The notes beneath the pieces were generated by a model. It searched no databases. It was not told where the DNA came from and saw nothing but the letters and a program-made list of their open reading frames with translations. A stretch of 64,000 bases of DNA from Rikenellaceae bacterium (lineage in GTDB: Bacteria; Bacteroidota; Bacteroidia; Bacteroidales; UBA932). Each line of letters opens with the position of its first letter. Position 1 is the stretch's first letter. Where the stretch lies: NCBI GenBank assembly GCA_003542575.1, contig DPKJ01000005.1, forward strand, positions 186,001 through 250,000, given 5' to 3'. Made by a program: the position numbers and the translations under genes. This document shows, in pieces, positions 16,527 through 25,282 of the stretch.

Positions 16527-17198
16527 TTATTGCTGCTTAATTCTGGCAATATACTTATCAGCCTCTGACCCTTCAAGGCTTTGAGGATATTTTACCTTAA
16601 TCTCTTCGTATGTTTTAATTGCACTATCTTTATTACCCAGCTCTTCGTACATGAGGCCGGCTTTCAAAAGGTAGGTTGAGGCAAAAACATTGTCAGAGTG
16701 AGCAGCAGCCTTTAGATAAAAGCTAAGTGCCTCTTTGTAGTTCATTAATCCCGCGTATGCATCTCCAATGTTGGAAATAGCTCTGGCTTGGAGAATAGGA
16801 TCTTTGGAGCGGAATTTTTTAAGGTGTTTTACTGCCTCTTCAAAATTGCCAAGCTGAAGTTCGCATATTCCGGCGTACATGTATACAGATCCTGCAGCAG
16901 CAGAACCATATTCATCCATAATTTGCCTAAACCCAAGTGAGTTTCCATCACCGTTCAAAGCCAGGTTAAATGAGTCAGCTCTAAAGTACTGCTCTGCAAC
17001 AAAGGTCTGAGCAAGTGCCTCCTCTTTTAGCGGTTTGCGGTAGAGTTGCTGATAGGCAAACCATATTGCAGTTACTGCCAAAACGGCGATAACAGTGTAA
17101 ATTAGTGTATTTTTGTGTTTTTCGATAAAGTGCTCAGTTTGATTCAGAGCATTTTCTACCTGTTCTTCGGGATCCTGATGTTTATTTTTCTTTGACAT
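16527..17198 (-). CDS. Membrane-anchored tetratricopeptide repeat protein
   Basis: The 223-residue protein has a charged N-terminal cytoplasmic stretch, one transmembrane helix (about 33-50) and a C-terminal region with three to four TPR units (for example AISNIGDAYAGLMNYKEALSFY and YLLKAGLMYEELGNKDSAI). It resembles YfgM-like periplasmic TPR anchors associated with secretion quality control, but orthology cannot be shown here. Its promoter is divergent from that of recF. Confidence 0.8.
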   Translation of the reverse strand: MSKKNKHQDPEEQVENALNQTEHFIEKHKNTLIYTVIAVLAVTAIWFAYQQLYRKPLKEEALAQTFVAEQYFRADSFNLALNGDGNSLGFRQIMDEYGSAAAGSVYMYAGICELQLGNFEEAVKHLKKFRSKDPILQARAISNIGDAYAGLMNYKEALSFYLKAAAHSDNVFASTYLLKAGLMYEELGNKDSAIKTYEEIKVKYPQSLEGSEADKYIARIKQQ

Positions 17199-17221
17199 TT
17201 CAAAAATTTTTTAGCAGGGTG

Positions 17222-17251
17222 CAAAATTACAATATTTTATCTAATCTCAAA
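17222..17251 (-). promoter_or_regulatory. Promoter of the TPR-yebC unit
   Basis: TTTG (17248-17251) is followed after 18 nt by TAATTTTG (17222-17229) on the minus strand. The expected start of transcription is about 20 nt upstream of the TPR start codon. Confidence 0.7.
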
Positions 17252-17270
17252 TTATTAATGGATAAAAGCG

Positions 17271-17278
17271 TAACTTTG
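17271..17278 (+). promoter_or_regulatory. -7 element for recF
   Basis: TAACTTTG matches TAnnTTTG. It ends 20 nt before the recF ATG, giving a leader of about 15 nt. No clear TTTG upstream element is visible. Confidence 0.6.
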
Positions 17279-17297
17279 TTTGTCAATTCTTTAACAG

Positions 17298-18386
17298 ATG
17301 TATCTCAAAAAGCTGATTATTTCAAATTTTAAGAACATAACGGAGGCAGAAGCAGAATTTTCTTCCAAATTAAACTGTATTACCGGCAATAACGGATCAG
17401 GTAAAACAAATCTGCTTGATTCGGTTTATTACCTTTCAATGACCAAAAGTTACTTTTCTAATCTTGATCAGCAAAATATTTCATACGAGCAAGATTATAC
17501 CGTTCTCAGAGGCGACTATTCTAAAGATGACAGTTCTATTGAAAGTATATCTGTATCACTTGGAAGGGGTGGTGAAAAAAACATCAAAAGAAACTCAAAA
17601 TCCTATCAGAAACTATCGGAGCACATAGGACTTATTCCCATAGTAATGGTCTCACCATATGATACATGCCTTATAAATGAATCGGGAGAAGAGAGGAGGA
17701 AGTTTATTAATTCAATTATCTCCCAGACTGATAAGGAATATTTAAGAAGGGTGCAGAATTACAATCACCTTCTTCAGCAGAGGAACAGATACCTGAAAGA
17801 GAATAATATCAGCAACGACTTGCTGGACACCTTTACAGATAGGCTCTCTCATAATGCTGCTTACATTTTTGAAAAAAGAGCCGAATTTACTCAGAAACTT
17901 CTGCCTGTTACAAAGAAATACTACAACTTACTATCGGAGGGAAAAGAGACAATAGACATTATTTATAAATCTGACCTTGAGAGTGGTTCACTTGGTGATT
18001 TGCTCAAAAAATGCGAGTCGAGAGATAAAATGTTCAAATACACCACTGCCGGTATACAGCGTGATGACCTTCTCTTTTTGATGAATAATCATCCATTCAG
18101 GATAAGCGGATCTCAGGGACAGCAAAAGACATTTCTCATATCGCTTAAGCTTGCACAGTTTGAAATAATACGTCAAATGCACCAAAAGGCCCCAATAATG
18201 CTTCTTGATGATGTTTTCGACAAACTGGACATGCTAAGAGTAGAGTCGTTACTGAATATGGTCTCTTCTGACTTTTTTGGTCAGATATTTATTACTGACA
18301 GCAATAAGGTTAGAGTAGGGGGAATTCTTGATAAAATTAACGGAAATTCCAAATCTTTTGAAATTGTTTCGGGGAGGTTGTTATGA
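17298..18386 (+). CDS. recF: DNA replication and repair protein RecF
   Basis: The 362-residue SMC-like ATPase helps load RecA at single-strand gaps. Walker A is GNNGSGKTNLL (about 30-40). The ABC-type signature lies in SGSQGQQKTFLISLKLAQFEIIR and Walker B in PIMLLDDVFDKLD. The N-terminus MYLKKLIISNFKNITEAE is typical. Its stop overlaps the start of the DUF721 gene in an ATGA arrangement. The length is normal. Confidence 0.95.
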   Translation: MYLKKLIISNFKNITEAEAEFSSKLNCITGNNGSGKTNLLDSVYYLSMTKSYFSNLDQQNISYEQDYTVLRGDYSKDDSSIESISVSLGRGGEKNIKRNSKSYQKLSEHIGLIPIVMVSPYDTCLINESGEERRKFINSIISQTDKEYLRRVQNYNHLLQQRNRYLKENNISNDLLDTFTDRLSHNAAYIFEKRAEFTQKLLPVTKKYYNLLSEGKETIDIIYKSDLESGSLGDLLKKCESRDKMFKYTTAGIQRDDLLFLMNNHPFRISGSQGQQKTFLISLKLAQFEIIRQMHQKAPIMLLDDVFDKLDMLRVESLLNMVSSDFFGQIFITDSNKVRVGGILDKINGNSKSFEIVSGRLL

Positions 18387-18673
18387 GAAGACAGAAAGTC
18401 GTTTTACTGGGTGATCTTTTTGGAGAGTTTCTTAAATCAGAAGGCCTTGAACAGGGTATTAAGAGGATGGAGGTTTTTGAGGCCTGGGATTCTGTTGTAG
18501 GAGCTCGGATTGCAGAGCTGACTACGGAGAAATTTTTTAAAGATGGAAGGTTATTTTGTAAAATTCAGTCCTCTGTTGCAAGAACTCAACTTTTCACTCA
18601 AAGAGTAGATATAATTAAGAAAATTAATGATTTAATGGGATTCAGGGTTGTCAAAGAGATTATATTTAAATAG
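18383..18673 (+). CDS. DUF721 (DciA-like) protein
   Basis: This small 96-residue protein has WDSVVGARIAELTTEKFFKDGRLF, characteristic of DUF721. DciA, the ancestral loader of the replicative helicase DnaB, belongs to this family and commonly sits near recF. The 4-nt overlap with recF supports a replication-linked role. The DciA function itself is inferred from family and position. Confidence 0.85.
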   Translation: MRRQKVVLLGDLFGEFLKSEGLEQGIKRMEVFEAWDSVVGARIAELTTEKFFKDGRLFCKIQSSVARTQLFTQRVDIIKKINDLMGFRVVKEIIFK

Positions 18674-19843
18674 ATGAGCAATAACAAGCCCGAAATAATA
18701 ATTGATTCGGATATTCCGTTTATTAAAGGGGTATTGGAACCTTTTTTTGGCACAATGTATCTTAAGTCGGCTGATATAAATTCTCACACAATAAAAAACG
18801 CAACGGCTCTTGTCATAAGAACCAGAACAAGGTGCAATCGTGAATTACTTGACGGATCTTCAATAAAATCGATATTTACTGCTACAATAGGGAATGACCA
18901 TATAGACATGAAATACTGTACAGAAAATGGTATTGCTGTCTATAATGCTGCAGGTTGCAATGCAAACGGCGTTGTTCAGTATGTGATTACATCGTTGTTT
19001 ATAACCGGCAGAATGTTAAATAGAGATGTGTTTAAAGATAAGCTGGGTATAATAGGTGCCGGGAATGTAGGAGAGAGGTTGGCTGCAACAGTATCCCAGT
19101 TGGGAATTGAGGTTATGAGATGTGATCCGCCTCTTAAAATGAGACTTCAGGAAGATCCTCACTGTTTTTCAGAGGAAAAGCTTATCGAACAAGGCATAGA
19201 TACTTCGTTTTATCCAGACAGAACAAGATTGGGCATATCAGATTATTTTTCACTTAATCAGGTTATAAACAGTTGTTCAGTAATATCTTTTCATGTACCT
19301 CTTAACGCAGAGACTATCGGAATTTGTTCAAAGAGATTCATGAGCAGCATAAAACAGGGATCTATACTTATTAACAGTTCCAGAGGAGAAATTTTTGACG
19401 AGGATGAGGTCATAAGAGGCAGATCAAAACTGGGAGCACTCATTTCTGATGTCTGGTCTGCTGAACCTGACATTAATCTCAAATATCTTGAGGTAACCAA
19501 CATTGCAACTCCCCACATTGCCGGTTACTCTCTCGAAGGAAAAATCAATGCCACTGTGTTTACAGTAAGGAATATAGCAAAATATTTTAAAATAGACTCA
19601 CTAATTGATTTCTTAATTAATTACCCGCCCGAAGTTAACTCAGATTTGATAATTGACAGCAGGCAATCAAAAGTTGAAATTATAGCTCGCATGACAGAAG
19701 ATCGCTTTCCCATTATGCAGCAGGATAAGAAACTGAGAGATAATCCGCAAAATTTTGAAAATTTGAGAACTGAGTATAATTATAGACGGGAATTCAGTGA
19801 TTCTTTTTTGAAAAAGCTGGAGATAATTGCTAATTTAAATTAG
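18674..19843 (+). CDS. pdxB: 4-phosphoerythronate dehydrogenase (PdxB-like)
   Basis: The 389-residue NAD-dependent 2-hydroxyacid dehydrogenase acts in pyridoxal phosphate synthesis. The dinucleotide motif GIIGAGNVGERLA is present, as are the catalytic arginine in INSSRGEIFDE, the glutamate in WSAEPDINLKY and the histidine in ATPHIAGYSLEGKINAT. The TPHIAGYSLEGK string is specific to PdxB among relatives. A C-terminal dimerisation tail follows. The start ATG directly follows the DUF721 stop. Confidence 0.88.
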   Translation: MSNNKPEIIIDSDIPFIKGVLEPFFGTMYLKSADINSHTIKNATALVIRTRTRCNRELLDGSSIKSIFTATIGNDHIDMKYCTENGIAVYNAAGCNANGVVQYVITSLFITGRMLNRDVFKDKLGIIGAGNVGERLAATVSQLGIEVMRCDPPLKMRLQEDPHCFSEEKLIEQGIDTSFYPDRTRLGISDYFSLNQVINSCSVISFHVPLNAETIGICSKRFMSSIKQGSILINSSRGEIFDEDEVIRGRSKLGALISDVWSAEPDINLKYLEVTNIATPHIAGYSLEGKINATVFTVRNIAKYFKIDSLIDFLINYPPEVNSDLIIDSRQSKVEIIARMTEDRFPIMQQDKKLRDNPQNFENLRTEYNYRREFSDSFLKKLEIIANLN

Positions 19844-19854
19844 TTTAGAGCATT

Positions 19855-21330
19855 ATGTTTTCATTAAAAGATTACAATCAGATGGCCAGCCTTGGCATAA
19901 GCAGGGAGGTTGTTTTAAATCAAATAGATATTTTTAAAAAAGGCTTTCCTTATCTTGAAGTTGACTCAGCAGCAACCCCAAAAAAGGGGGTAAAAGTTCT
20001 CTCTGAGGCTGAAAAAAGTAAAGCTGTTCAAAGATCTAGCTCCTTTGAGGGTACAATCAGCAAATTTGTTCCTGCCTCTGGGGCGGCAACACGAATGTTT
20101 AAGGAGCTTTATGATATCATGAAAATCCAAAACGAACGACAAGATGACCATAATCCTCTAGCTGTAAGGTTTTTTAATGAACTGAAAAGGTTCCCTTTTT
20201 ATGATGACCTGGTGCAGCTTGAAGTATTTAAAAGTGATAACAAGTCAGAAATCATCAGGAAGCTTCTAAACCCTGATGGCTTAAATTATGGACAACTTCC
20301 AAAAGGTCTGTTAAAATTTCACCGTTACCCAAAAGAGACCAGAACACCTTTTGAAGAGCACTTAATAGAGGCTGCTGAATATGCCCGTACTAAAGCTGGA
20401 GTAGCAACAATAACCTTTACAGTGTCTCCGGAACATACAGAACTTTTTAAAAGGCTTGCCGAAAAGCTTGAGCAAGAGTATGAAAAGAGATACGGTTGCA
20501 AATTTGATATCTTTTTCACTACACAGAAAAAATCTACAGATACAATAGCTGTTGATCCTGCAAATAATCCATTCAGGCTTAATGATTCTTCATTACTCTT
20601 TAGACCGGCCGGTCATGGTGCATTAATTGAGAACCTGAATGAGTTGGATTCTGATATAGTTATAATCAAAAACATTGATAATATTCCAAAGGAGAGATAT
20701 TTGGACAATAATTCATTATGGAAAAAAATACTCACAGGAGTTCTGCTCGAAAAAAGAGATATGTTGTTTGGCTATCTACAGAAGATTGAGAGCGATTACT
20801 CGGAACTTGTAGCTGAAGAAATTTATGAATTTTTCAAGTTAGAACTTTCTACCGAACTACCAAAGGTCCCGGATGCATTGAGGAGAGATTACCTGAGAGC
20901 AAAACTAGACAGGCCTATAAGGGTTTGCGGTGTTGTGAAAAATCTTGGAGAGCCGGGAGGAGGCCCTTTTTTAGTAAGAGACTCAGATGGCTCTGTTTCT
21001 CCTCAGATTCTGGAGGGAGCACAACTGAACATTAATGATAAGAGAACATTAGAAATTCTTACAGAATCAACCCATTTTAATCCGGTGGATATTGTCTGCT
21101 CCTTTAAAGACCACGAAGGCGAAAAGTTTAATTTAAAGCTATTTACTGACCCTGAAACAGGATTTATCTCTGAAAAAAGTCTTGAGGGAAGGAGTTTGAA
21201 AGCATTGGAATTACCGGGATTATGGAACGGAGCAATGAGTAACTGGAATACTGTATTTGTTGAAGTTCCTCTCTCTACCTTTACTCCGGTTAAAACAGTA
21301 TTTGATCTTTTAAGAGAGGAGCATCAGTAG
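19855..21330 (+). CDS. DUF4301 family protein
   Basis: The 491-residue soluble protein begins MFSLKDYNQMASLGISREVVLNQI, typical of DUF4301. This family is found mainly in Bacteroidota and has no established role. Segments such as KFVPASGAATRMFKELYD and FRPAGHGALIENLNEL resemble nucleotidyltransferase or UTP-sugar binding loops. That resemblance is by eye only. It is 11 nt after pdxB and probably the last gene of the recF transcript. Confidence 0.8.
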   Translation: MFSLKDYNQMASLGISREVVLNQIDIFKKGFPYLEVDSAATPKKGVKVLSEAEKSKAVQRSSSFEGTISKFVPASGAATRMFKELYDIMKIQNERQDDHNPLAVRFFNELKRFPFYDDLVQLEVFKSDNKSEIIRKLLNPDGLNYGQLPKGLLKFHRYPKETRTPFEEHLIEAAEYARTKAGVATITFTVSPEHTELFKRLAEKLEQEYEKRYGCKFDIFFTTQKKSTDTIAVDPANNPFRLNDSSLLFRPAGHGALIENLNELDSDIVIIKNIDNIPKERYLDNNSLWKKILTGVLLEKRDMLFGYLQKIESDYSELVAEEIYEFFKLELSTELPKVPDALRRDYLRAKLDRPIRVCGVVKNLGEPGGGPFLVRDSDGSVSPQILEGAQLNINDKRTLEILTESTHFNPVDIVCSFKDHEGEKFNLKLFTDPETGFISEKSLEGRSLKALELPGLWNGAMSNWNTVFVEVPLSTFTPVKTVFDLLREEHQ

Positions 21331-21348
21331 TGGTGTTTTCATTAATCT

Positions 21349-21765
21349 CTATTTGCTCTTCTTTTCGGATGTATATGGTTTCTTTTGGATAACTTGTTGT
21401 AAAACGACCAGCAACGCTGTGTTTATTGCAATCACATACCATATGATGGAATCGGGATTCAGAAAAACCTCTCTCATTCTAAGTCCCGCGCTTTTTACTC
21501 CCAAGTTGAACTTCTCTGCTGCAGAGAATGTAAAGTTTATATCAAAGTAGTTCTTACCAATATAAATGAATGCTGCAATTAGAATTGCCAACGCAGTCAT
21601 AAAAAACGCAACTTGGGTCATAATCTCTCTTCTTGAGTCTCTTCTGGCTCTCAATACCTTTTCAATCTCAATTTTTCTGTTAACACTGGTCACAAAAGAG
21701 AATGGTACAGCATCACTGATACTGTCAGAAAATATATCTTTTAAAAATTTATCCTCACTATCCAT
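21349..21765 (-). CDS. Putative anti-sigma factor / small membrane protein
   Basis: The 138-residue protein has a cytoplasmic N-terminal segment (about 1-45) and two transmembrane helices (about 50-70 and 107-127). It overlaps the end of the ECF sigma gene by 8 nt, the usual arrangement of an anti-sigma factor. No zinc-finger HxxxCxxC motif is visible. I do not recognise the family, and the anti-sigma role rests on position and topology alone. Confidence 0.6.
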   Translation of the reverse strand: MDSEDKFLKDIFSDSISDAVPFSFVTSVNRKIEIEKVLRARRDSRREIMTQVAFFMTALAILIAAFIYIGKNYFDINFTFSAAEKFNLGVKSAGLRMREVFLNPDSIIWYVIAINTALLVVLQQVIQKKPYTSEKKSK

Positions 21766-22321
21766 AACTTACCTCCATTTTTGAATCTGCAATAACTGCA
21801 AGCTTTTTCTTAATTCTGTGCAAAGTTACCTTAACATTTGACTCTCCCATACCTGTTATTTGAGAAATCTCCTTTATACTTTTGTCCTGATTGTAAAACA
21901 AAATAATCAGAAATCTCTCGTGTGTCTCCAGATTTTTCAATAGTTTTTCAAGTATTATATATTTGCGTTCTCTCTCCTCTGCCTCATTTTGGTTATTCTG
22001 ATCGTTCACTGATTCCGGTAATCTGATTTTTTCAATATCTACATGGATATACCTTTTTTTTCGCATTTTTGAAATAGCCATATTATAGGCAATCCGGAAC
22101 AGCCATGTTGCAAAAGAGCTATCACCGCGGAATTTATCAAGAGAAAAGAAGGCCTTTACAAAAACATCCTGTGCAATCTCTTCTGAGTCCTCAATGTTTC
22201 CAACAACGCCTCTTATAACAGACATTATTTTTGGAGAGTGCTCAAGAACAAGCCGATCATATAGCAGACTATCACCAGCTTTTATCTTCTCTATGATTTT
22301 TAATTCCTCTTCTCTGCACAT
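21758..22321 (-). CDS. ECF RNA polymerase sigma factor
   Basis: The 187-residue sigma-70-family protein has region 2 (DSEEIAQDVFVKAFFSLDKFRGDSSFATWLFRIAYNMAISKMRKK, -10 recognition and melting) and region 4 (FYNQDKSIKEISQITGMGESNVKVTLHRIKKKL, helix-turn-helix for -35). No extra domain is seen. It is co-transcribed with the membrane protein that overlaps its end, which could hold it inactive at the membrane. Confidence 0.92.
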   Translation of the reverse strand: MCREEELKIIEKIKAGDSLLYDRLVLEHSPKIMSVIRGVVGNIEDSEEIAQDVFVKAFFSLDKFRGDSSFATWLFRIAYNMAISKMRKKRYIHVDIEKIRLPESVNDQNNQNEAEERERKYIILEKLLKNLETHERFLIILFYNQDKSIKEISQITGMGESNVKVTLHRIKKKLAVIADSKMEVSYG

Positions 22322-22355
22322 ATGTCGGTTAGACGCAGCTTTTTGTTTGTGGTTA

Positions 22356-22363
22356 CAAATTTA
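22356..22363 (-). promoter_or_regulatory. -7 element for the sigma factor gene
   Basis: TAAATTTG on the minus strand matches TAnnTTTG and lies 34 nt upstream of the start codon. This suggests basal expression by the housekeeping sigma factor. No second, ECF-type promoter is evident. Confidence 0.5.
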
Positions 22364-22445
22364 AATAATTAGTTGTTTCAGGGAAATTTGTAACCTTTAT
22401 ATGATAAAGTCGTCAAAAGATCAAATACTAAAAATTTATAAAATT

Positions 22446-22856
22446 ATGATGGAATTTATTACAATACCTTTAACCTTCGGTATAGGAGCGTATGCTTTCT
22501 ACAAACTTATTGAATTATTTGTAAGAAAGAGAGAGCGTCTGTTAATTATTGACAAACTAAGTCAACTTGAAAAGGCAAATATTGAGAATCTTAATCTCTC
22601 TAATATTTTCGGAGATGGAAAGACTTTCAAAAATGCTTACATCTCACTTAGAATTGGCTCATTACTTGCCGGACTTGGTCTAGGTCTACTTGTAGGTTAC
22701 TTAATCATTAACAATACGATAGGTGGTTTCGAAAGAGCTTCTTATGAAATAAGACAAACAATGAGCGTTGTTTATGGTTCTTCGACGCTGCTTTTTGGAG
22801 GACTTGGTCTGATTGCCGGTTTTATTACTGAAAGAATTCTCTCCAAAAATGAGTAA
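22446..22856 (+). CDS. Small membrane protein (DUF6249-like)
   Basis: This is a roughly 136-residue protein with two or three hydrophobic segments. The N-terminal MMEFITIPLTFGIGAYAFYK leads into FVRKRERL. SLLAGLGLGLLVGYLI follows, then SSTLLFGGLGLIAGFI near the C-terminus. This pattern resembles DUF6249 proteins that accompany ECF sigma factors in Bacteroidales. I chose ATG 22446 because homologues start at this point; an ATG at 22401 would add 15 residues. The function is unknown. It is divergent from the sigma gene. Confidence 0.65.
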   Translation: MMEFITIPLTFGIGAYAFYKLIELFVRKRERLLIIDKLSQLEKANIENLNLSNIFGDGKTFKNAYISLRIGSLLAGLGLGLLVGYLIINNTIGGFERASYEIRQTMSVVYGSSTLLFGGLGLIAGFITERILSKNE

Positions 22857-22886
22857 TTTTCCGGGCAGATACTTAGTAATTGTTAA

Positions 22887-22930
22887 AAAAGAAAAAGAGG
22901 ATGGCATAAAGTATATGTCATCCTCTTTTA
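22887..22930. terminator. Bidirectional terminator between convergent genes
   Basis: AGAGGATGGCATA (22896-22908) pairs with TATGTCATCCTCT (22914-22926) with one mismatch and a 5-nt loop. A and T runs on both sides fit termination of both convergent genes. Confidence 0.85.
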
Positions 22931-22952
22931 TATTTATCAATAGATGTTTTGC

Positions 22953-24020
22953 TTATTCTCCTAGTAAAATTCCGGTACCGCGGGTACCGTCTTTAAATAG
23001 CAGTGAATGGTTCTTCTTCTCTCTGTTTTTCCAGTCTCCTTTGTTGTATGCATAGCTGACAATCAAAGGAACTACAGTTGTTGCTTCGGCGTATACCATC
23101 TGTTCGTGAGCTGTATCAACCTTTCCCCATGAGTTAGCCTCTTTGAGTGTAGAAGATGAACATGCCCCGTCTCTAACATCTGCAACAGTGATCTGAACAG
23201 CGTAGCGGTGCATTGGAACGTCAAAACCGAGGCACTCAGCACATACAACTGTGTCTTGAGCAAAGTTTTTAGGAACACCTCCTCCAATCATGAATAGACC
23301 ACTGCTTTTTGCTGCCATCTTAACCTCTGTAAGCTCTCTGAAATCGGCTACTGAGTCAATTGACATATATGGCTTCATCTGCTTCATTCTCTCTACCTGG
23401 TGCATCACAAGGCCGAATCCGGCGCTGCAATCACTAAAGGCAGGAACAAATATTGGAATATTGTTTTCGTAAGCTGTCTGGATAAGAGAGTTCTTTTTTA
23501 CTGAATTCTTAGTGAGCCACTTACCAATTTCATGGATAAACTCTCTTGAAGAGTATGGTCTTGGCTCCAGCGAATCAGCAATCTCCTTAATTGTTGCATC
23601 ACACTTTTGAAGCTCTTCTTCGTCTATAAAAGTATCGTAGATTCTGTCTATATAATTGTCTCTAAGGTGAGTGTCATTAATAAACTGAGATCCTTTATAG
23701 TGCTTGTAACCCAAAGCTTCAAAGAAGTCCATGTCAATTATTGATGCACCGGTCGCAACCACAGCATCAATCATATTGAAACGAATCATATCAACATATA
23801 CTTGCATACACCCACCTGCTGAGGTACTGCCTGCAAGAACCAGCCAATTTGTGCTCTCCTTGTCTTTAATCATCATTTGAAGAATATCTGCTGCATAAGC
23901 AGTATCTCTAGATGTAAAAGACATATCTCTCATTGAGTCGATTATGTATGAGGAATCAAAAGCTGTAACATCAATATGCTTTACGGTATCCTTCAGTAAT
24001 TCTCTCTTTGTTGGTTTCAT
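22953..24020 (-). CDS. Deoxyhypusine synthase family protein
   Basis: The 355-residue protein is homologous to eukaryotic and archaeal deoxyhypusine synthase, an NAD-dependent spermidine-cleaving enzyme. GSTSAGGCMQVYVDMI and ATGASIIDMDFFEALG lie in the N-terminal half. FVPAFSDCSAGFG and GGGVPKNFAQDT follow, then EANSWGKVDTAHEQMVYAEATTVVPLI with the expected catalytic lysine (about K300). Bacteria lack the eIF5A substrate; some bacterial homologues make homospermidine or related polyamines. The start was set at ATG 24020 because the upstream in-frame candidate at 24044 overlaps the promoter. Confidence 0.88.
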   Translation of the reverse strand: MKPTKRELLKDTVKHIDVTAFDSSYIIDSMRDMSFTSRDTAYAADILQMMIKDKESTNWLVLAGSTSAGGCMQVYVDMIRFNMIDAVVATGASIIDMDFFEALGYKHYKGSQFINDTHLRDNYIDRIYDTFIDEEELQKCDATIKEIADSLEPRPYSSREFIHEIGKWLTKNSVKKNSLIQTAYENNIPIFVPAFSDCSAGFGLVMHQVERMKQMKPYMSIDSVADFRELTEVKMAAKSSGLFMIGGGVPKNFAQDTVVCAECLGFDVPMHRYAVQITVADVRDGACSSSTLKEANSWGKVDTAHEQMVYAEATTVVPLIVSYAYNKGDWKNREKKNHSLLFKDGTRGTGILLGE

Positions 24021-24041
24021 TATCTGTATCTTAATTTTTTG

Positions 24042-24071
24042 CAAAGATAGATATTTTAAATTAAGAACAAC
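24042..24071 (-). promoter_or_regulatory. Promoter of the deoxyhypusine synthase family gene
   Basis: GTTG (24068-24071) is followed after 18 nt by TATCTTTG (24042-24049) on the minus strand. It fixes the translation start downstream, at 24020. Confidence 0.65.
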
Positions 24072-24079
24072 TTTTTTAC

Positions 24080-24087
24080 TATTTTTG
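24080..24087 (+). promoter_or_regulatory. -7 element for lysA
   Basis: TATTTTTG on the plus strand matches TAnnTTTG and ends 31 nt before the lysA ATG. It lies back to back with the divergent promoter at 24042-24071. Confidence 0.6.
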
Positions 24088-24118
24088 CCGATATTAAATC
24101 ATAACCAATAAATACACT

Positions 24119-25267
24119 ATGTTCGGCTCAAAAACTGTTGAAAAGTTCAGTGAAATCGAAACTCCTTTTTACTACTATGACTTGGCACTCCTCAGGCAAA
24201 CTTTGGATATCTATACCAAAGAGCTTAAAAAGCATAACTACCATGCTCACTATGCTCTTAAAGCTAATGCCAATTCAAAGATTCTTTCAATTGTAAAATC
24301 TTATGGTTTAGGTGCCGATTGTGTAAGTGGTAATGAGGTAAAACTGGCTCTGAATTCCGGTTTTGACCCATCTGCGGTTGTATATGCCGGAGTTGGTAAA
24401 TCGGATAAGGAGATTAAGATAGCGCTGGAAGGAGATATCTTCTCATTTAATTGCGAATCAATCCCTGAAATACAGATTATTGACCAGCTGGCAGGCTCTA
24501 TGGGGAAAACAGCTTCAATATCATTACGAATCAATCCTGATATTGATGCCCATACACACAAATATATTACTACCGGAAGATCACAGGATAAATTTGGCAT
24601 AAGCCACTGGATGTTTGATGATGTAATTCAAACTCTTAACAGCTGCAGCAATATTCATTTTGCCGGGCTTCACTTTCATGTTGGTTCACAAATTACTGAC
24701 TACAATGTCTTTAGTATGCTTGCAAAGAGGATAAACGAAATTGTGGTTAGATTTGAGGAGAAGGGATTGAGGGTTGAAAACATTAACCTTGGAGGTGGTC
24801 TTGGAATTGACTATAATGATCCTGATGCAAATCCTATTTCAGATTTTGCTTCCTATTTTTCAATAATCAATAAAAATCTCAGACAAGAACCTTATCAACA
24901 AGTTCACTTTGAGCCGGGAAGGGCAATTATAGGTCAGTGTGGGTCATTGATAACCAGAGTATTGTATGTAAAGGTTGGAAAAGGTAGAAAGTTTGCAATA
25001 CTTGACGCCGGAATGAACGACCTTATAAGACCGGCACTGTATCAAGCTGTTCACAAGATAGAAAATCTGACATCTTCAGGAAGATTGATGAGATATGATG
25101 TTGTTGGCCCAATTTGTGAATCGAGTGACAGGTTTGCAAAAAACCTTCTTTTACCGGAAACCTCAAGAGGAGATATTTTTGCAATAAGATCAGCAGGGGC
25201 ATACGGGCAGGTAATGGCAATGCGCTACAATCAAAAAGATTTGGCTCCAGAGTACTATTCCGATTAA
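24119..25267 (+). CDS. lysA: Diaminopimelate decarboxylase
   Basis: The 382-residue PLP enzyme of the alanine-racemase-fold group makes lysine from meso-diaminopimelate. The PLP lysine lies in HYALKANANSK. HFHVGSQI, the glycine loop NLGGGLGIDY, the phosphate-binding FEPGRAI and the active-site GPICESSDRFAKN cysteine motif are present. SAGAYGQVMAMRYN is at the C-terminus. The related carboxynorspermidine decarboxylase was considered, given the polyamine-type neighbour, but the CESSD motif and length favour LysA. Confidence 0.9.
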   Translation: MFGSKTVEKFSEIETPFYYYDLALLRQTLDIYTKELKKHNYHAHYALKANANSKILSIVKSYGLGADCVSGNEVKLALNSGFDPSAVVYAGVGKSDKEIKIALEGDIFSFNCESIPEIQIIDQLAGSMGKTASISLRINPDIDAHTHKYITTGRSQDKFGISHWMFDDVIQTLNSCSNIHFAGLHFHVGSQITDYNVFSMLAKRINEIVVRFEEKGLRVENINLGGGLGIDYNDPDANPISDFASYFSIINKNLRQEPYQQVHFEPGRAIIGQCGSLITRVLYVKVGKGRKFAILDAGMNDLIRPALYQAVHKIENLTSSGRLMRYDVVGPICESSDRFAKNLLLPETSRGDIFAIRSAGAYGQVMAMRYNQKDLAPEYYSD

Positions 25268-25282
25268 CCAAAACTTAATAAT

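Noticed and set aside
24119..25267. Carboxynorspermidine decarboxylase (nspC) instead of lysA
   Set aside because: The CESSDRFAKN active-site motif and close fit to Bacteroidota LysA favour diaminopimelate decarboxylase.
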